Shown: positions 55,170 through 63,214, counted from the stretch's first letter. The stretch: DNA of 64,000 nt from Alphaproteobacteria bacterium (GCA_009780035.1 WRAU01000002.1:1-64000), one strand, 5' to 3'. Numbers and translations are program-made. Notes: generated by a model not told the origin, from the sequence alone.

Positions 55170-55229
55170 ATGATAACTAGTTTTAAAAATGGTGATGCTT
55201 TTGATGTTGAAATAGTAGACTATCATTAA
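55170..55229 (+). pseudogene. HigB toxin remnant (internal deletion)
   Basis: A 19-codon open frame beginning MITSFKN and ending GDAFDVEIVDYH. HigB toxins begin MI.SF and end with GDAYDVEIVDYH, so the middle of about 70 codons is missing while both ends remain in frame. It lies 16 bases upstream of the higA-like gene, where higB belongs. Confidence 0.75.
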
Positions 55230-55245
55230 TAATAGGAGAGCAAAA

Positions 55246-55587
55246 ATGATAGAAAAAGAAGAGTATATAGAAATACACATTGGGGAGTTTTTAGAAGAAG
55301 AGTTCTTAAAACCCTTGGGAATATCTGCTAATGCTTTGGCGATAGCAATTAAAGTTCCTGCAACTCGCATTTATGATATTTTTAAAGGAACAAGAGGGAT
55401 AACATTAGATACAGACTTAAGGCTATGTAAATATTTTGGCATGAGCAATGGGTTTTTTCTAAATATTCAAACGGATATTGATTTAGATTTGGTTAAAAGA
55501 GATATAAGTAAAGAACTTGATAACATCATACCTTATAAATCAAGAGAAAAGTTGGAAGAAGAAGTAAAAAAAGTAAGAACTGCTTAG
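55246..55587 (+). CDS. higA: HigA-family antitoxin (Xre type)
   Basis: The protein is 113 aa. It carries the HigA helix-turn-helix: EFLEEEFLKPLGISANALAIAIKVPATRIYDI, FKGTRGITLDTDLRLCKYFG and the C-terminal helix NIQTDIDLDLVKR. It would repress its own promoter. The toxin in front is reduced to a remnant, so this antitoxin is an orphan that may now act only as a regulator or against other toxins. AGGAGAG supports the start. Confidence 0.9.
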   Translation: MIEKEEYIEIHIGEFLEEEFLKPLGISANALAIAIKVPATRIYDIFKGTRGITLDTDLRLCKYFGMSNGFFLNIQTDIDLDLVKRDISKELDNIIPYKSREKLEEEVKKVRTA

Positions 55588-55620
55588 AAATTATCTGACA
55601 TAGATAAAGAATATATACAA

Positions 55621-55654
55621 TTGACAAACTGGCATAATTATTTAATAATATAAT
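55621..55654 (+). promoter_or_regulatory. Promoter in front of a structured non-coding stretch
   Basis: Perfect -35 TTGACA at 55621-55626. AATAAT at 55644-55649 is at 17-base spacing, and TATAAT at 55649-55654 is at 22. It lies 33 bases after the higA stop. Confidence 0.5.
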
Positions 55655-55820
55655 TGGGTGTCAAATCCCATTGTTTGCATACTGACCGCCTATATAGTAT
55701 TATATATGGCGTCTCTTATACATATAAAATTTATATGGGCGGGAGAGCAGAGAATATAATACCCTTCGAGGAAATAATCTCACTCTTATAGTATGCGAGA
55801 GATTTGAATGTCCCGCTCAT
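55655..55820 (+). ncRNA. Candidate structured RNA, or leader of the 55850 gene
   Basis: About 165 bases with no reading frame, after a good promoter. It has a TGGG/CCCA hairpin (55655-55670), a GCCTATATA / TATATATGGC hairpin (55687-55711), and a larger branched element with closing stem ATGGGCGGGA (55735-55744) / TCCCGCTCAT (55811-55820) that contains AATCTC / GAGATT. I compared it by eye with tRNA, glycine and TPP riboswitches, SRP RNA and 6S RNA and found no convincing match. Family unknown. Confidence 0.4.
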
Positions 55821-55849
55821 GTAAATTATAATTAAGATAAGAGGTGCTT

Positions 55850-56167
55850 ATGAATAATACGAATCAAGAAAACAATTCTAATTCCAATAATAGCTTTGAT
55901 ATTGAAGAACAGTTTATAAAACTTTTACTGCTTTCTGAAAATATAACTCAGCAATTTGCATTTTTAGCATTAAAATTAGAACCGCTTATTAACAAATTAG
56001 ATGATTCAAATCGTGCTGACTTTCAAAGCATAATAAAAAATTATTACGAAAAAATAGAAGCTAAAAGTAAGATAGTTTTTCAAATTGACACGGCATTTTC
56101 AAAAACAAGAAAATCTAAAAAAATAAAAGAAATATTATTTAAAACAATTCAAGAGAATCTTGATTAG
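55850..56167 (+). CDS. Small helical protein of unknown function
   Basis: The protein is 105 aa from the ATG at 55850, with AAGAGG upstream; a GTG at 55844 is an alternative. Asn/Ser-rich N-terminus, then amphipathic helices (FIKLLLLSENITQQFAFLALK) and a Lys-rich end (KTRKSKKIKEILFKTI). No signal peptide. No family recognised. It follows the structured stretch, which may be its leader. Confidence 0.55.
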   Translation: MNNTNQENNSNSNNSFDIEEQFIKLLLLSENITQQFAFLALKLEPLINKLDDSNRADFQSIIKNYYEKIEAKSKIVFQIDTAFSKTRKSKKIKEILFKTIQENLD

Positions 56168-56190
56168 CAAAATTATATTTGCTAATCAAG
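56159..56190. terminator. Hairpin overlapping the 55850 gene stop
   Basis: CTTGATTAGCAAA / TTTGCTAATCAAG, 13 bp with a six-base loop, covering the stop codon. No T run follows on either strand, so it may be a weak terminator or a decay-blocking hairpin between convergent genes. Confidence 0.5.
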
Positions 56191-56200
56191 AAATTAATAA

Positions 56201-56761
56201 TTAATTATCAAGCGGAGAAATCAGCGCTAAAAATCTTGCTCTTTTAATAGCTTGAGCTAAGTCTCTTTGCTGCTGTGCCGTTGCCATGGTTAATCTTCTT
56301 GGCAGAATTTTTCCTCTTTCTGAGGTGTATTTTTTAATTAAATCTAAATTTTTATAGTTGATGTTTTTAAGGGTGATATTATCTATATCTTTATCGTCCT
56401 TAGAAAAATCTTTTTCACTAGATTCGCCTTCGCTGTTAGAGTTTTCTGTTTTCATTAAAAGAGAAGGAGCATCTTCTAATTTTTCTATAGTTAAATTTAA
56501 TGTTCTTAAAACATTTTCATTAACCGAATGCAGTCTTTGCAGTTCTTTAACGCCCTCAAAAGGAGTATTCAACTGCAGCAGAACATAGCTGGCTCTTTTG
56601 TTCTTTTTAATTTTATAAGCTAAATTTCTTAAGCCTAAAAGTTCAGATTTATGCACAGTTCCGCCAAAGCTATTAATAACTTCAATGGCTTTATTGTTAA
56701 TTTCTTGCACTTGATTTGGTGATAAATCACCTCTTAATAAATATATATATTCATATAACAT
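56201..56761 (-). CDS. rpsF-rpsR: Fused ribosomal proteins S6 and S18
   Basis: One open frame of 186 aa. Residues 1 to about 100 are S6 ([46 protein letters not shown]). About 30 acidic/Ser-rich residues follow ([20 protein letters not shown]), then S18 ([40 protein letters not shown]). The usual S18 beginning, with its Arg-rich and Cys segment, is missing. S6 and S18 normally form a heterodimer on the 30S platform. No stop or frameshift lies between the parts. The start at 56761 fits S6; an ATG at 56773 is possible but has no ribosome site. Confidence 0.9.
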   Translation of the reverse strand: MLYEYIYLLRGDLSPNQVQEINNKAIEVINSFGGTVHKSELLGLRNLAYKIKKNKRASYVLLQLNTPFEGVKELQRLHSVNENVLRTLNLTIEKLEDAPSLLMKTENSNSEGESSEKDFSKDDKDIDNITLKNINYKNLDLIKKYTSERGKILPRRLTMATAQQQRDLAQAIKRARFLALISPLDN

Positions 56762-56892
56762 AGTTTTTCCCATTGGATTGCGTTCAACTTTGAAAAAAGT
56801 ATAGTTTAGATTACCTAAACTGGGTTTTTCATGTTTATTCTATATTAAAAGTAATTTTACCGCAAGAACTTTTAGCATTTTTTATGATTTTA

Positions 56893-56901
56893 TGATATAA
56901 T
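56893..56901 (+). promoter_or_regulatory. Extended -10 promoter of fabD
   Basis: TGATATAAT (TGn plus perfect TATAAT at 56896-56901), 35 bases before the fabD ATG at 56936. ATGGAG is the ribosome site. Confidence 0.6.
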
Positions 56902-56935
56902 CCTGTATCAAAAATTGCAATTATGGAGTGAAAAA

Positions 56936-57895
56936 ATGAGAGCCTTATTATTTCCGGGTCAAGGAAGCCAAGCTGTAGGCATGGGAAAAGAATTATATAA
57001 TACATATGCTGCCGCCCGAGAGGTTTTTCAAGAGGTAGACGATGTTTTAGGCTTTGATTTAACTAAAATTATTTTTGAAGGTCCGGAAGAAGTCCTTCAA
57101 GCCACAGAAAATGCCCAGCCGGCGATTATGACTTGCTCTATCGCTGTAATTGAAACGCTTAAAAAAGAATTTAATCTTAAATTAGAAGATCATTTCTCTT
57201 ATGCCGCAGGACATTCTTTGGGCGAGTATTCTGCCCTTTGTGCTGCCGGAATTTTTGATATTAAAACCACTGCACATTTACTAAAGGTTCGCGGTGAGGC
57301 AATGAAATCTAGCTGTCCCGACTGCGGTTTCAGTTCTATGGTTGCGGTTATCGGCATTGATGATATTTCTAAGGTTCAAGAATTAATTGATAAAACCAAA
57401 AAACCTAATGAAATTATGGTAATAGCAAACGATAACTGTAAAGGTCAAACTGTGGTTAGCGGGCATAAGGAATCTATTTTAAACCTAATTGCCAATGCCA
57501 AAGATTTTGGAGCAAAATTAGCCAAAGAACTTAAGGTTAGCGGGGCTTTTCATAGTCCTTTAATGCTTACTGCCTCTACAATTATGGCAGAAACTTTAAA
57601 CGAGGCTCCAATGCATGAGGCAAAATTCCCTATCATCTCTAATGTTTTGGCAACGGAAGTAAGTGATGCCAATCAAATTAGAGGACTGCTGGTAGAGCAA
57701 ATTGTAGGAAGAGTGCGCTGGCGTGAAAGTATGGAATATTTGGTGTCTAAAGGAGTTAATACCACTGTTGAGGTTGGCAACGGCGAAGTTTTAAGCGGAC
57801 TTATGAAAAGGGTGGATTCGGCTGTTGTTAGAATCAATTTAACTGAGCCAAAAGATTTGGAAACATTTGTTGAGGGGTTGATTAAAAACGATTAA
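56936..57895 (+). CDS. fabD: Malonyl-CoA:ACP transacylase
   Basis: The protein is 319 aa from the ATG at 56936 (TGGAG upstream). Motifs LFPGQGSQAVGMG, catalytic Ser in AGHSLGEYSAL, and catalytic His in GAFHSPLM. First gene of the fatty-acid cluster. A divergent position to the S6-S18 gene gives a shared promoter region. Confidence 0.96.
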   Translation: MRALLFPGQGSQAVGMGKELYNTYAAAREVFQEVDDVLGFDLTKIIFEGPEEVLQATENAQPAIMTCSIAVIETLKKEFNLKLEDHFSYAAGHSLGEYSALCAAGIFDIKTTAHLLKVRGEAMKSSCPDCGFSSMVAVIGIDDISKVQELIDKTKKPNEIMVIANDNCKGQTVVSGHKESILNLIANAKDFGAKLAKELKVSGAFHSPLMLTASTIMAETLNEAPMHEAKFPIISNVLATEVSDANQIRGLLVEQIVGRVRWRESMEYLVSKGVNTTVEVGNGEVLSGLMKRVDSAVVRINLTEPKDLETFVEGLIKND

Positions 57896-57968
57896 TAATT
57901 AATATTGAGTAAATCTTTTTCTTATGATATGGTAAAAATTGAATTAAATTAATAATAGGAGAAAACAT

Positions 57969-58712
57969 ATGTTATTTAATTTAAGCGGGAAAACGGTTCT
58001 AATAACCGGAGCCGGCGGCGGTATTGGCAAGGCAATTGCAAGAAGCATGCACGCGCAGGGGGCTGTTATTGGACTGTCTGATGTTAAAGAAGAATTCCTT
58101 AAAGATATTGCAGCTGAACTTAAAGACAGAGTTCATATTCTGCCAAGTTTTGATATTACAGAGGAAGAAAATGTCAACGCCCTAGCCGAAAAAGCTGAAG
58201 AAATTATGGGAAAAGTAGATATTTTAGTTAATAACGCAGGAATCACTAGAGATACCCTATCAATTAGAATGCCAAAAAAAGATTGGGACGATGTCATCGC
58301 TATTAATTTAACTACTCCTTTTTTACTATCTAAAGCAGTTTTATCTAAAATGATGAAACGCAAATATGGGCGGGTAATTAATATCGCTTCAGTAGTAGGA
58401 GTTATGGGCAATGCCGGACAGGCTAACTATTCTGCCAGCAAAGGCGGACTAATTGCCATGACTAAAACACTTGCCCGTGAATTTGCCAATAGAAGCATTA
58501 CAGTTAATGCCGTAGCCCCAGGATTTATTGCTACAAGAATGACCGACCAATTAACTGAAGAGCAAAAGAAAAAACTGCTAGAAGCAGTGCCGCTTAATAG
58601 AATGGGAACTCCAGAAGATGTTGCAAATACCGTAACCTTTTTAGCAACCGATGAAGCAGGATATATTACGGGGCAAACCATCAACATTAACGGCGGCATG
58701 GTAATGATTTAA
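57969..58712 (+). CDS. fabG: 3-oxoacyl-ACP reductase
   Basis: NADPH-dependent reductase of fatty acid elongation. The protein is 247 aa, short-chain dehydrogenase fold. TGAGGGIGKA, NNAG, catalytic Ser/Tyr/Lys (NIASVVGVMGNAGQANYSASK), and the end GQTININGGMVMI. AGGAGAAAA precedes the ATG. The next gene, acpP, has its own promoter. Confidence 0.97.
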   Translation: MLFNLSGKTVLITGAGGGIGKAIARSMHAQGAVIGLSDVKEEFLKDIAAELKDRVHILPSFDITEEENVNALAEKAEEIMGKVDILVNNAGITRDTLSIRMPKKDWDDVIAINLTTPFLLSKAVLSKMMKRKYGRVINIASVVGVMGNAGQANYSASKGGLIAMTKTLAREFANRSITVNAVAPGFIATRMTDQLTEEQKKKLLEAVPLNRMGTPEDVANTVTFLATDEAGYITGQTININGGMVMI

Positions 58713-58808
58713 GCTATATTTTGGTTTTTTAGAGTGTCGCTTTACCCCTCACATATGTTTAATATGCTTCGGGGTAAAAGCTCCTACTAGAAATTCCAAA
58801 CTATAGCT
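58712..58808. repeat. Palindromic repeat, GTCGC subtype, copy 7
   Basis: It starts on the last base of the fabG stop. Ends GCTATATTTTGG / CCAAACTATAGC, inner arms TGTCGCTTTACCCC / GGGGTAAAAGCTCC, and a loop with CACATATGTTTAATATGC. Same subtype as the copies at 28447 and 59237. Confidence 0.85.
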
Positions 58809-58866
58809 TAAATTAGTGTTTAAAGGAGAATATTGAGTTCAAAACACACTACTAATATAATTAAAG

Positions 58867-58900
58867 GTTTGTCATACCGTGCTGCGACACGGTATCCATT
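58867..58900. repeat. Half copy of dispersed repeat family B
   Basis: TTTGTCATACCGTGCTGCG then ACACGGTATCCATT matches the left arm of the full elements. No opposing arm. It lies just upstream of the acpP promoter. Confidence 0.6.
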
Positions 58901-58918
58901 AATTAATAAATTTTTTGG

Positions 58919-58946
58919 TTGACAAATAATTTATTTGTTTTACTAT
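58919..58946 (+). promoter_or_regulatory. Promoter of acpP
   Basis: TTGACA at 58919-58924, 16-base spacer, TACTAT at 58941-58946, 54 bases before the acpP start. AAGGAGACTT is a strong ribosome site, as expected for an abundant protein. Confidence 0.7.
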
Positions 58947-59000
58947 TCAAACAGTAATTGAGATTTTAAACTCAATTAAACATATATTAAGGAGACTTAT

Positions 59001-59237
59001 ATGAGTGATAATAATTTTGACAAAATTAAGAAAATAGTAGCAGAACAATTAGGTATTGAAGAATCTAAAATTGTTCCAGAAGCATCTTTCAGTGAAGATT
59101 TAGGTGCCGACAGCTTAGATACAGTTGAGTTAGTTATGGCTTTGGAAGAAGAATTCGGCGTGCAAATCTCTGATGAAGATGCGCAAAAATTAACGAAAGT
59201 TCAAGATGTAATTACCTACATCGAATCTAAACTTTAA
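59001..59237 (+). CDS. acpP: Acyl carrier protein
   Basis: The protein is 78 aa, acidic and helical. The phosphopantetheine Ser is in [13 protein letters not shown]. Own promoter, strong ribosome site, a palindromic repeat abutting its stop, and an intrinsic terminator: it is wrapped as a separate, highly expressed unit inside the fab cluster. Confidence 0.98.
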   Translation: MSDNNFDKIKKIVAEQLGIEESKIVPEASFSEDLGADSLDTVELVMALEEEFGVQISDEDAQKLTKVQDVITYIESKL

Positions 59238-59325
59238 TATTTTGGTTTTCTATGTTGTCGCTTTACTGCTTATGTATTTTTATACATTTTGCAGTAAAGC
59301 TCCTAATAAAAAATCCAAACTATTA
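59237..59325. repeat. Palindromic repeat, GTCGC subtype, copy 8
   Basis: It begins on the acpP stop: TATTTTGGTTTTCTATGTTG then TCGCTTTACTGC; right arm GCAGTAAAGCTCCTAATA then AAAATCCAAACTATT. The loop TTATGTATTTTTATACATTTT includes TGTATnTTTATACA. Confidence 0.85.
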
Positions 59326-59346
59326 AATTTTTAGTTTTTAAGATTT

Positions 59347-59378
59347 AAAGGGATAGCAGTTTATGCTATTCCTTTTTT
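59347..59378 (+). terminator. Intrinsic terminator after acpP
   Basis: AAAGGGATAGCA / TGCTATTCCTTT with a five-base loop and a TTTTTT run. Confidence 0.88.
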
Positions 59379-59449
59379 ATTTCTTGCTTAATTATTAATT
59401 ATCAATTAAACTAACGGTTAGCGAATCATTTATACTTAAAGGATATACA

Positions 59450-60820
59450 ATGAAAAGAGTTGTTATAACAGGAATGGGAATAGTTTCTCCGGTAGGCGTA
59501 GGCGTTAATGCGGCGTGGAGCAATCTTATTAATGCCAAAAGCGGCATAGGAAGAACTAGCGGTTTTGAAGTTTCAAATTTTCCATCGCATGTATCTGGAG
59601 AAATTCCTTTAGGAAGCTATGCTGATGGCAAATGGACGGCTGAAGAATGGGTGTCGGCGAAAGAATTAAGAAGAATCGATAAATTTATTGCCTATGCTAT
59701 TGCAGCCTCACGGCAGGCAATGACTGATGCTAATTTCAGCAGTTTGACTGAGGAAGAAAAAGAAAATTTCGGCGTGCATTTAGGTTCAGGAATCGGCGGT
59801 TTGCAAACTATTTATGAAAATTCTGCACTTTTAGCAAGAGATGCAATTCTTGTGGATAATATTCCTGAGGAAGCCTTAATAAAAGAAAAACTTCCTGAGG
59901 ATTCCATCTTTTTAGATGAAGATAAAAAAAATAATCTTTATAAAAATACTTATAAAAAAATCAGTCCATTTTTTATTCCGGGGGCTTTAATTAATTTACC
60001 CTCAGGGCATGTATCTATTGAATATGGCTTAAAAGGACCGAATCTTTCTGTAGTTACAGCTTGTGCTACAGGCACGCATGCTATTGGTGATTCTTATAAA
60101 TTAATTAGAGACGGCGAGGCAATAGCCATGATAACCGGCGGGGCAGAATCCTCAGTGAATCCTATAGGAGTGGCTGGATTTTCAAGAATGCAGGCTTTAT
60201 CAACTAATTTTAATGATAATCCTGCTAAAGCCTCAAGACCTTGGGATAAAGATAGAGACGGCTTTGTAATTGCTGAAGGAGCAGGGGTTTTAGTTTTAGA
60301 AGAATTAGAGCATGCGCTTAATCGCGGGACTAAAATTTATGGTGAAGTTGTAGGATACGGCACTAGCGGCGATGCCCATCACATTACTGCTCCGTCTGAA
60401 AGCGGCGAAGGTGCTGCCAGATGTATGTTGCGAGCACTTAAATTCGGCGGCGTAAAAAATGAAGATATTGGCTATATTAATGCTCATGGAACTTCAACTC
60501 CACTTGGCGATAAGGCTGAAATTTCTGCAGTTAAAAAAGTTTTCGGCGATCATGCTTATAAATTATCTATTTCTTCTACGAAATCGGCGACTGGTCATTT
60601 GCTGGGTGCCACAGGAGCGGTTGAGGCAATATTCAGCGTTAAAGCCTTAGAAGAAGGGGTTATTCCTCCTACTTTAAACCTTGATAATCCTGATGACGGC
60701 TGTGATTTAGACTTGGTGCCGCATACTGCTAAAAAGAAAGATATTCAATATGCCATGTCTAACTCTTTTGGTTTCGGAGGCACAAACGGAACTTTAATTT
60801 TTAAGAAGTATTCTAAGTAA
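59450..60820 (+). CDS. fabF: 3-oxoacyl-ACP synthase II, with an insertion
   Basis: Condensing enzyme of fatty acid elongation. The protein is 456 aa, about 40 more than usual. Active-site Cys in VTACATGTHAIGD, first His in GYINAHGTSTPLGD, second His in KSATGHLLGA, NSFGFGGTN at the end. The extra part lies at about residues 140-175, where E. coli has a short loop (NGGPRKISPFF): here a Leu/Lys/Asp-rich segment precedes KISPFFIPG. No break in the frame. Confidence 0.95.
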   Translation: MKRVVITGMGIVSPVGVGVNAAWSNLINAKSGIGRTSGFEVSNFPSHVSGEIPLGSYADGKWTAEEWVSAKELRRIDKFIAYAIAASRQAMTDANFSSLTEEEKENFGVHLGSGIGGLQTIYENSALLARDAILVDNIPEEALIKEKLPEDSIFLDEDKKNNLYKNTYKKISPFFIPGALINLPSGHVSIEYGLKGPNLSVVTACATGTHAIGDSYKLIRDGEAIAMITGGAESSVNPIGVAGFSRMQALSTNFNDNPAKASRPWDKDRDGFVIAEGAGVLVLEELEHALNRGTKIYGEVVGYGTSGDAHHITAPSESGEGAARCMLRALKFGGVKNEDIGYINAHGTSTPLGDKAEISAVKKVFGDHAYKLSISSTKSATGHLLGATGAVEAIFSVKALEEGVIPPTLNLDNPDDGCDLDLVPHTAKKKDIQYAMSNSFGFGGTNGTLIFKKYSK

Positions 60821-60826
60821 AACTTA

Positions 60827-60861
60827 AGTATAAGAGTAATATTAACTATTACTCTTATACT
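60827..60861 (+). other. Perfect 15-bp hairpin between fabF and mltG
   Basis: AGTATAAGAGTAATA / TATTACTCTTATACT with a five-base loop, eight bases after the fabF stop. There is no T run, so it is more like a processing or stabilising hairpin than a terminator. Confidence 0.6.
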
Positions 60862-60888
60862 AATTAAAGTAAGAGGAAAAGAAAACTT

Positions 60889-61848
60889 TTGAGAAAAATT
60901 TTATTCACTCTAACACTATTAATTATAGCTGTCTTTGTAATATTTTTTATTGTTATTAGTTCGCCTTTAGATGAAGATAAACTAATTACCATCAGTAAAA
61001 ATTCCAGCGGCAGAGAAGTAGCTGCAATGCTTGCTGAAAACAATGTGATTCGTTCGCAGGAATTATTTTTAGCTTATTTAAAGCTAAGCAATAGCGGTAT
61101 GGATATAATTCCCGGTGAATTTTTAATTCCTAGAAATCTTAATCTTATTAGGGTAGTGAATTACATTACCAATCCTAAAAATATTTATTATCATAAAATT
61201 ACTTTGGTTGAAGGGCAAACTGTTAAGCAGTTTTTGCAGCTTATTGCCAGCAATCCTAATTTAGTAGGCGATATTTTTATGGTAAAAGAGGGTAGCATGA
61301 TGCCTGATACCTATTATTTCAGCAGGGGAGATACTAGGGCTTCGCTTATTAATAGAGCTACGGATTCCATGCAGAAATATTTAGATGATTTGTGGGAAAC
61401 CCGCAATCCCGATTTACCCTTTAAAAATAAGCAGCAGGCTTTAACATTGGCAAGCATGGTTGAAAAAGAAACTGGGATTGCCAGCGAACGTGAAATGATT
61501 GCCGGACTTTTTATTAACCGCCTTAGGGCAGGCTATAAACTGCAGTCAGATCCAACGGTTGCTTACGGCTTGGGAAAACTATCGGCGGACGGCTTAACTA
61601 AAAAAGATTTAACTACCGTGCATCCGTATAATACTTATACTATGTATGGGTTGCCAGCAGGACCAATTGCCAATCCTTCAAGGGAATCTTTGCGGGCGGT
61701 GTTTTTTCCAGCAAAAACCGGCTATCTTTATTTTGTTGCCGATGGCAAAGGCGGACACATTTTCACCACCAACCTTATAGACCATAATAAAGAGGTTGCC
61801 AAATGGCGCGAAATTGAAAAAGGGATAAGAGCAAGGCAGGGGAAGTAA
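60889..61848 (+). CDS. mltG: Endolytic murein transglycosylase
   Basis: The protein is 319 aa from a TTG (60889). One N-terminal membrane helix (residues about 4-24), then a LysM-like subdomain (SKNSSGREVAAMLAENNVI) and the YceG catalytic domain with the Glu in ASMVEKETGIASERE and PVAYGL-like SDPTVAYGLGK. Cuts nascent peptidoglycan strands. Follows fabF, as in other alphaproteobacteria. Confidence 0.93.
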   Translation: MRKILFTLTLLIIAVFVIFFIVISSPLDEDKLITISKNSSGREVAAMLAENNVIRSQELFLAYLKLSNSGMDIIPGEFLIPRNLNLIRVVNYITNPKNIYYHKITLVEGQTVKQFLQLIASNPNLVGDIFMVKEGSMMPDTYYFSRGDTRASLINRATDSMQKYLDDLWETRNPDLPFKNKQQALTLASMVEKETGIASEREMIAGLFINRLRAGYKLQSDPTVAYGLGKLSADGLTKKDLTTVHPYNTYTMYGLPAGPIANPSRESLRAVFFPAKTGYLYFVADGKGGHIFTTNLIDHNKEVAKWREIEKGIRARQGK

Positions 61849-61949
61849 TTTATTGGACTGAATAATAGAGGATTACTATCTTAAAAACTGACTCTTGCTA
61901 ACGCAAGGTCAATATATTTATATAAAATTATATCATAAAGAAATCAGCT

Positions 61950-62546
61950 TCAACCAAGCAAAACGGTTTTCGTAGTAAAATTCTCAGTATCCTCATTATT
62001 ATGAGTGGTTATTATAGTTGGAATGCGGCTATCTAATATTACTGTTTTAATAGTATTTTTAGTCTGCCAGTCTAGGTTAGAAAAGGCTTCATCTAGCAGC
62101 AGCAGTTGGGGGTTATTAATTAAATTCTGCACAATGGCTAATTTCTGCTGTTGTCCTCCTGATAAATTTCTAGGAAATTTTTTTAATAATGGTTGTAAAT
62201 TCAGCTGTTCTATTAAATAAGTAAGCAAAGCGGAATTTTTATTCGCAAAATATAAATTTTTTTTCACACTCATATGGGGAAACAAATAATGATTTTGAAA
62301 CACTCTGCCGATATTTCTATTTTTTGCAGGGATATTAATCTTAAGACGGCTATCAAAAAGCACTATATTATTAAGCTCAATTACCCCTGTTTTAGGAGTT
62401 AAAAAGCCATTAATTAAATTGAAAACCGTAGTTTTACCGCAGGCGTTGCTGCCTTTTAAATGCAGAATATCGTCTTGCTTCATAGCAAATTCTATTTGCA
62501 GAGTTTCAGCATTAGGAAATTGATATTGCAGATTACAATGAAACAT
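61950..62546 (-). CDS. modC: Molybdate/tungstate-type ABC transporter ATPase, short form
   Basis: The protein is 198 aa, only the ATPase core. Walker A GSNACGKTT, Q loop VFQNHYLFPHMSV, signature LSGGQQQKLA, Walker B LLLLDEAFSNLD. E. coli ModC is about 350 aa; the C-terminal molybdate-binding (MOP/TOBE) domain is absent here, with no sign of it downstream. Start overlaps the modB stop (TAATG), so it is coupled. ModA and ModB next door set the substrate guess. Confidence 0.85.
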   Translation of the reverse strand: MFHCNLQYQFPNAETLQIEFAMKQDDILHLKGSNACGKTTVFNLINGFLTPKTGVIELNNIVLFDSRLKINIPAKNRNIGRVFQNHYLFPHMSVKKNLYFANKNSALLTYLIEQLNLQPLLKKFPRNLSGGQQQKLAIVQNLINNPQLLLLDEAFSNLDWQTKNTIKTVILDSRIPTIITTHNNEDTENFTTKTVLLG

Positions 62547-63208
62547 TAATATTCTCGTTTTTTATTGATAAAATTTAATAAAAACAAAGAAACAAAAGCG
62601 AAGATGATTAGAATAACCGCGTATAAATGGGCGGTGCTGTAATTAGACAGCTGCACTTCTTCATAAATTTTCATAGAAACCATTTGAGTTTTGCCAGGAA
62701 TATTGCCGCCAATCATTAGCACTACGCCGAACTCGCCGACAGTGTGCATAAAACTTAAAATGCACCCTGAAATAATTGCGGGAATCGTTGAGGGAATGCA
62801 GATGAACCATAATATGCTGAAATTGCTTTTGCCGAAAACTAAGGCTTGCTGTATAAGCTGCTCTGGAAGTTTTCTAAAGGCATTAAGCAAAGGCTGCAGC
62901 ATAAAGGGCAGGCTGTAAATAACGGAGGCAATTATTAATCCTAATTGGCTGAATGTTAAAGAATATCCAAGAGTTTTATAAATGAATGCCCCGATGGGTG
63001 AGTTTGTATTAAATGCCACCAGCAGATAAAATCCTAAAACCGTAGGAGGAAGTAAAAGCGGAATTAAGCATAGCACCTCAACTGTTTTGCTAAAAATTGA
63101 GGCGGAAAAACTAAGCCACCAGGCTAAATATATGCCTAAAACCAACAAAATTACAGTGGAAAAGGCAGCTACTTTAAAAGTTATAGCAAAGGCGGTTAAG
63201 TCTATCAT
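62546..63208 (-). CDS. modB: Molybdate/tungstate-type ABC transporter permease
   Basis: The protein is 220 aa with about five membrane helices. The ModB/CysW pattern includes LCLIPLLLPPTVLGFYLL, QPLLNAFRKLPEQLIQQAL, and the EAA-like loop followed by CIPSTIPAIISGCILSF and HTVGEFGVVLMIGGNIPG. Lies between modA and modC, seven bases from modA. Confidence 0.92.
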   Translation of the reverse strand: MIDLTAFAITFKVAAFSTVILLVLGIYLAWWLSFSASIFSKTVEVLCLIPLLLPPTVLGFYLLVAFNTNSPIGAFIYKTLGYSLTFSQLGLIIASVIYSLPFMLQPLLNAFRKLPEQLIQQALVFGKSNFSILWFICIPSTIPAIISGCILSFMHTVGEFGVVLMIGGNIPGKTQMVSMKIYEEVQLSNYSTAHLYAVILIIFAFVSLFLLNFINKKREY

Positions 63209-63214
63209 GGGTAT

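Noticed and set aside
55735..55820. Possible tRNA or glycine riboswitch
   Set aside because: The outer stem resembles an acceptor stem, but D and T arms do not fit, and the glycine core (CCGAAGG...CTCAGG) is absent.
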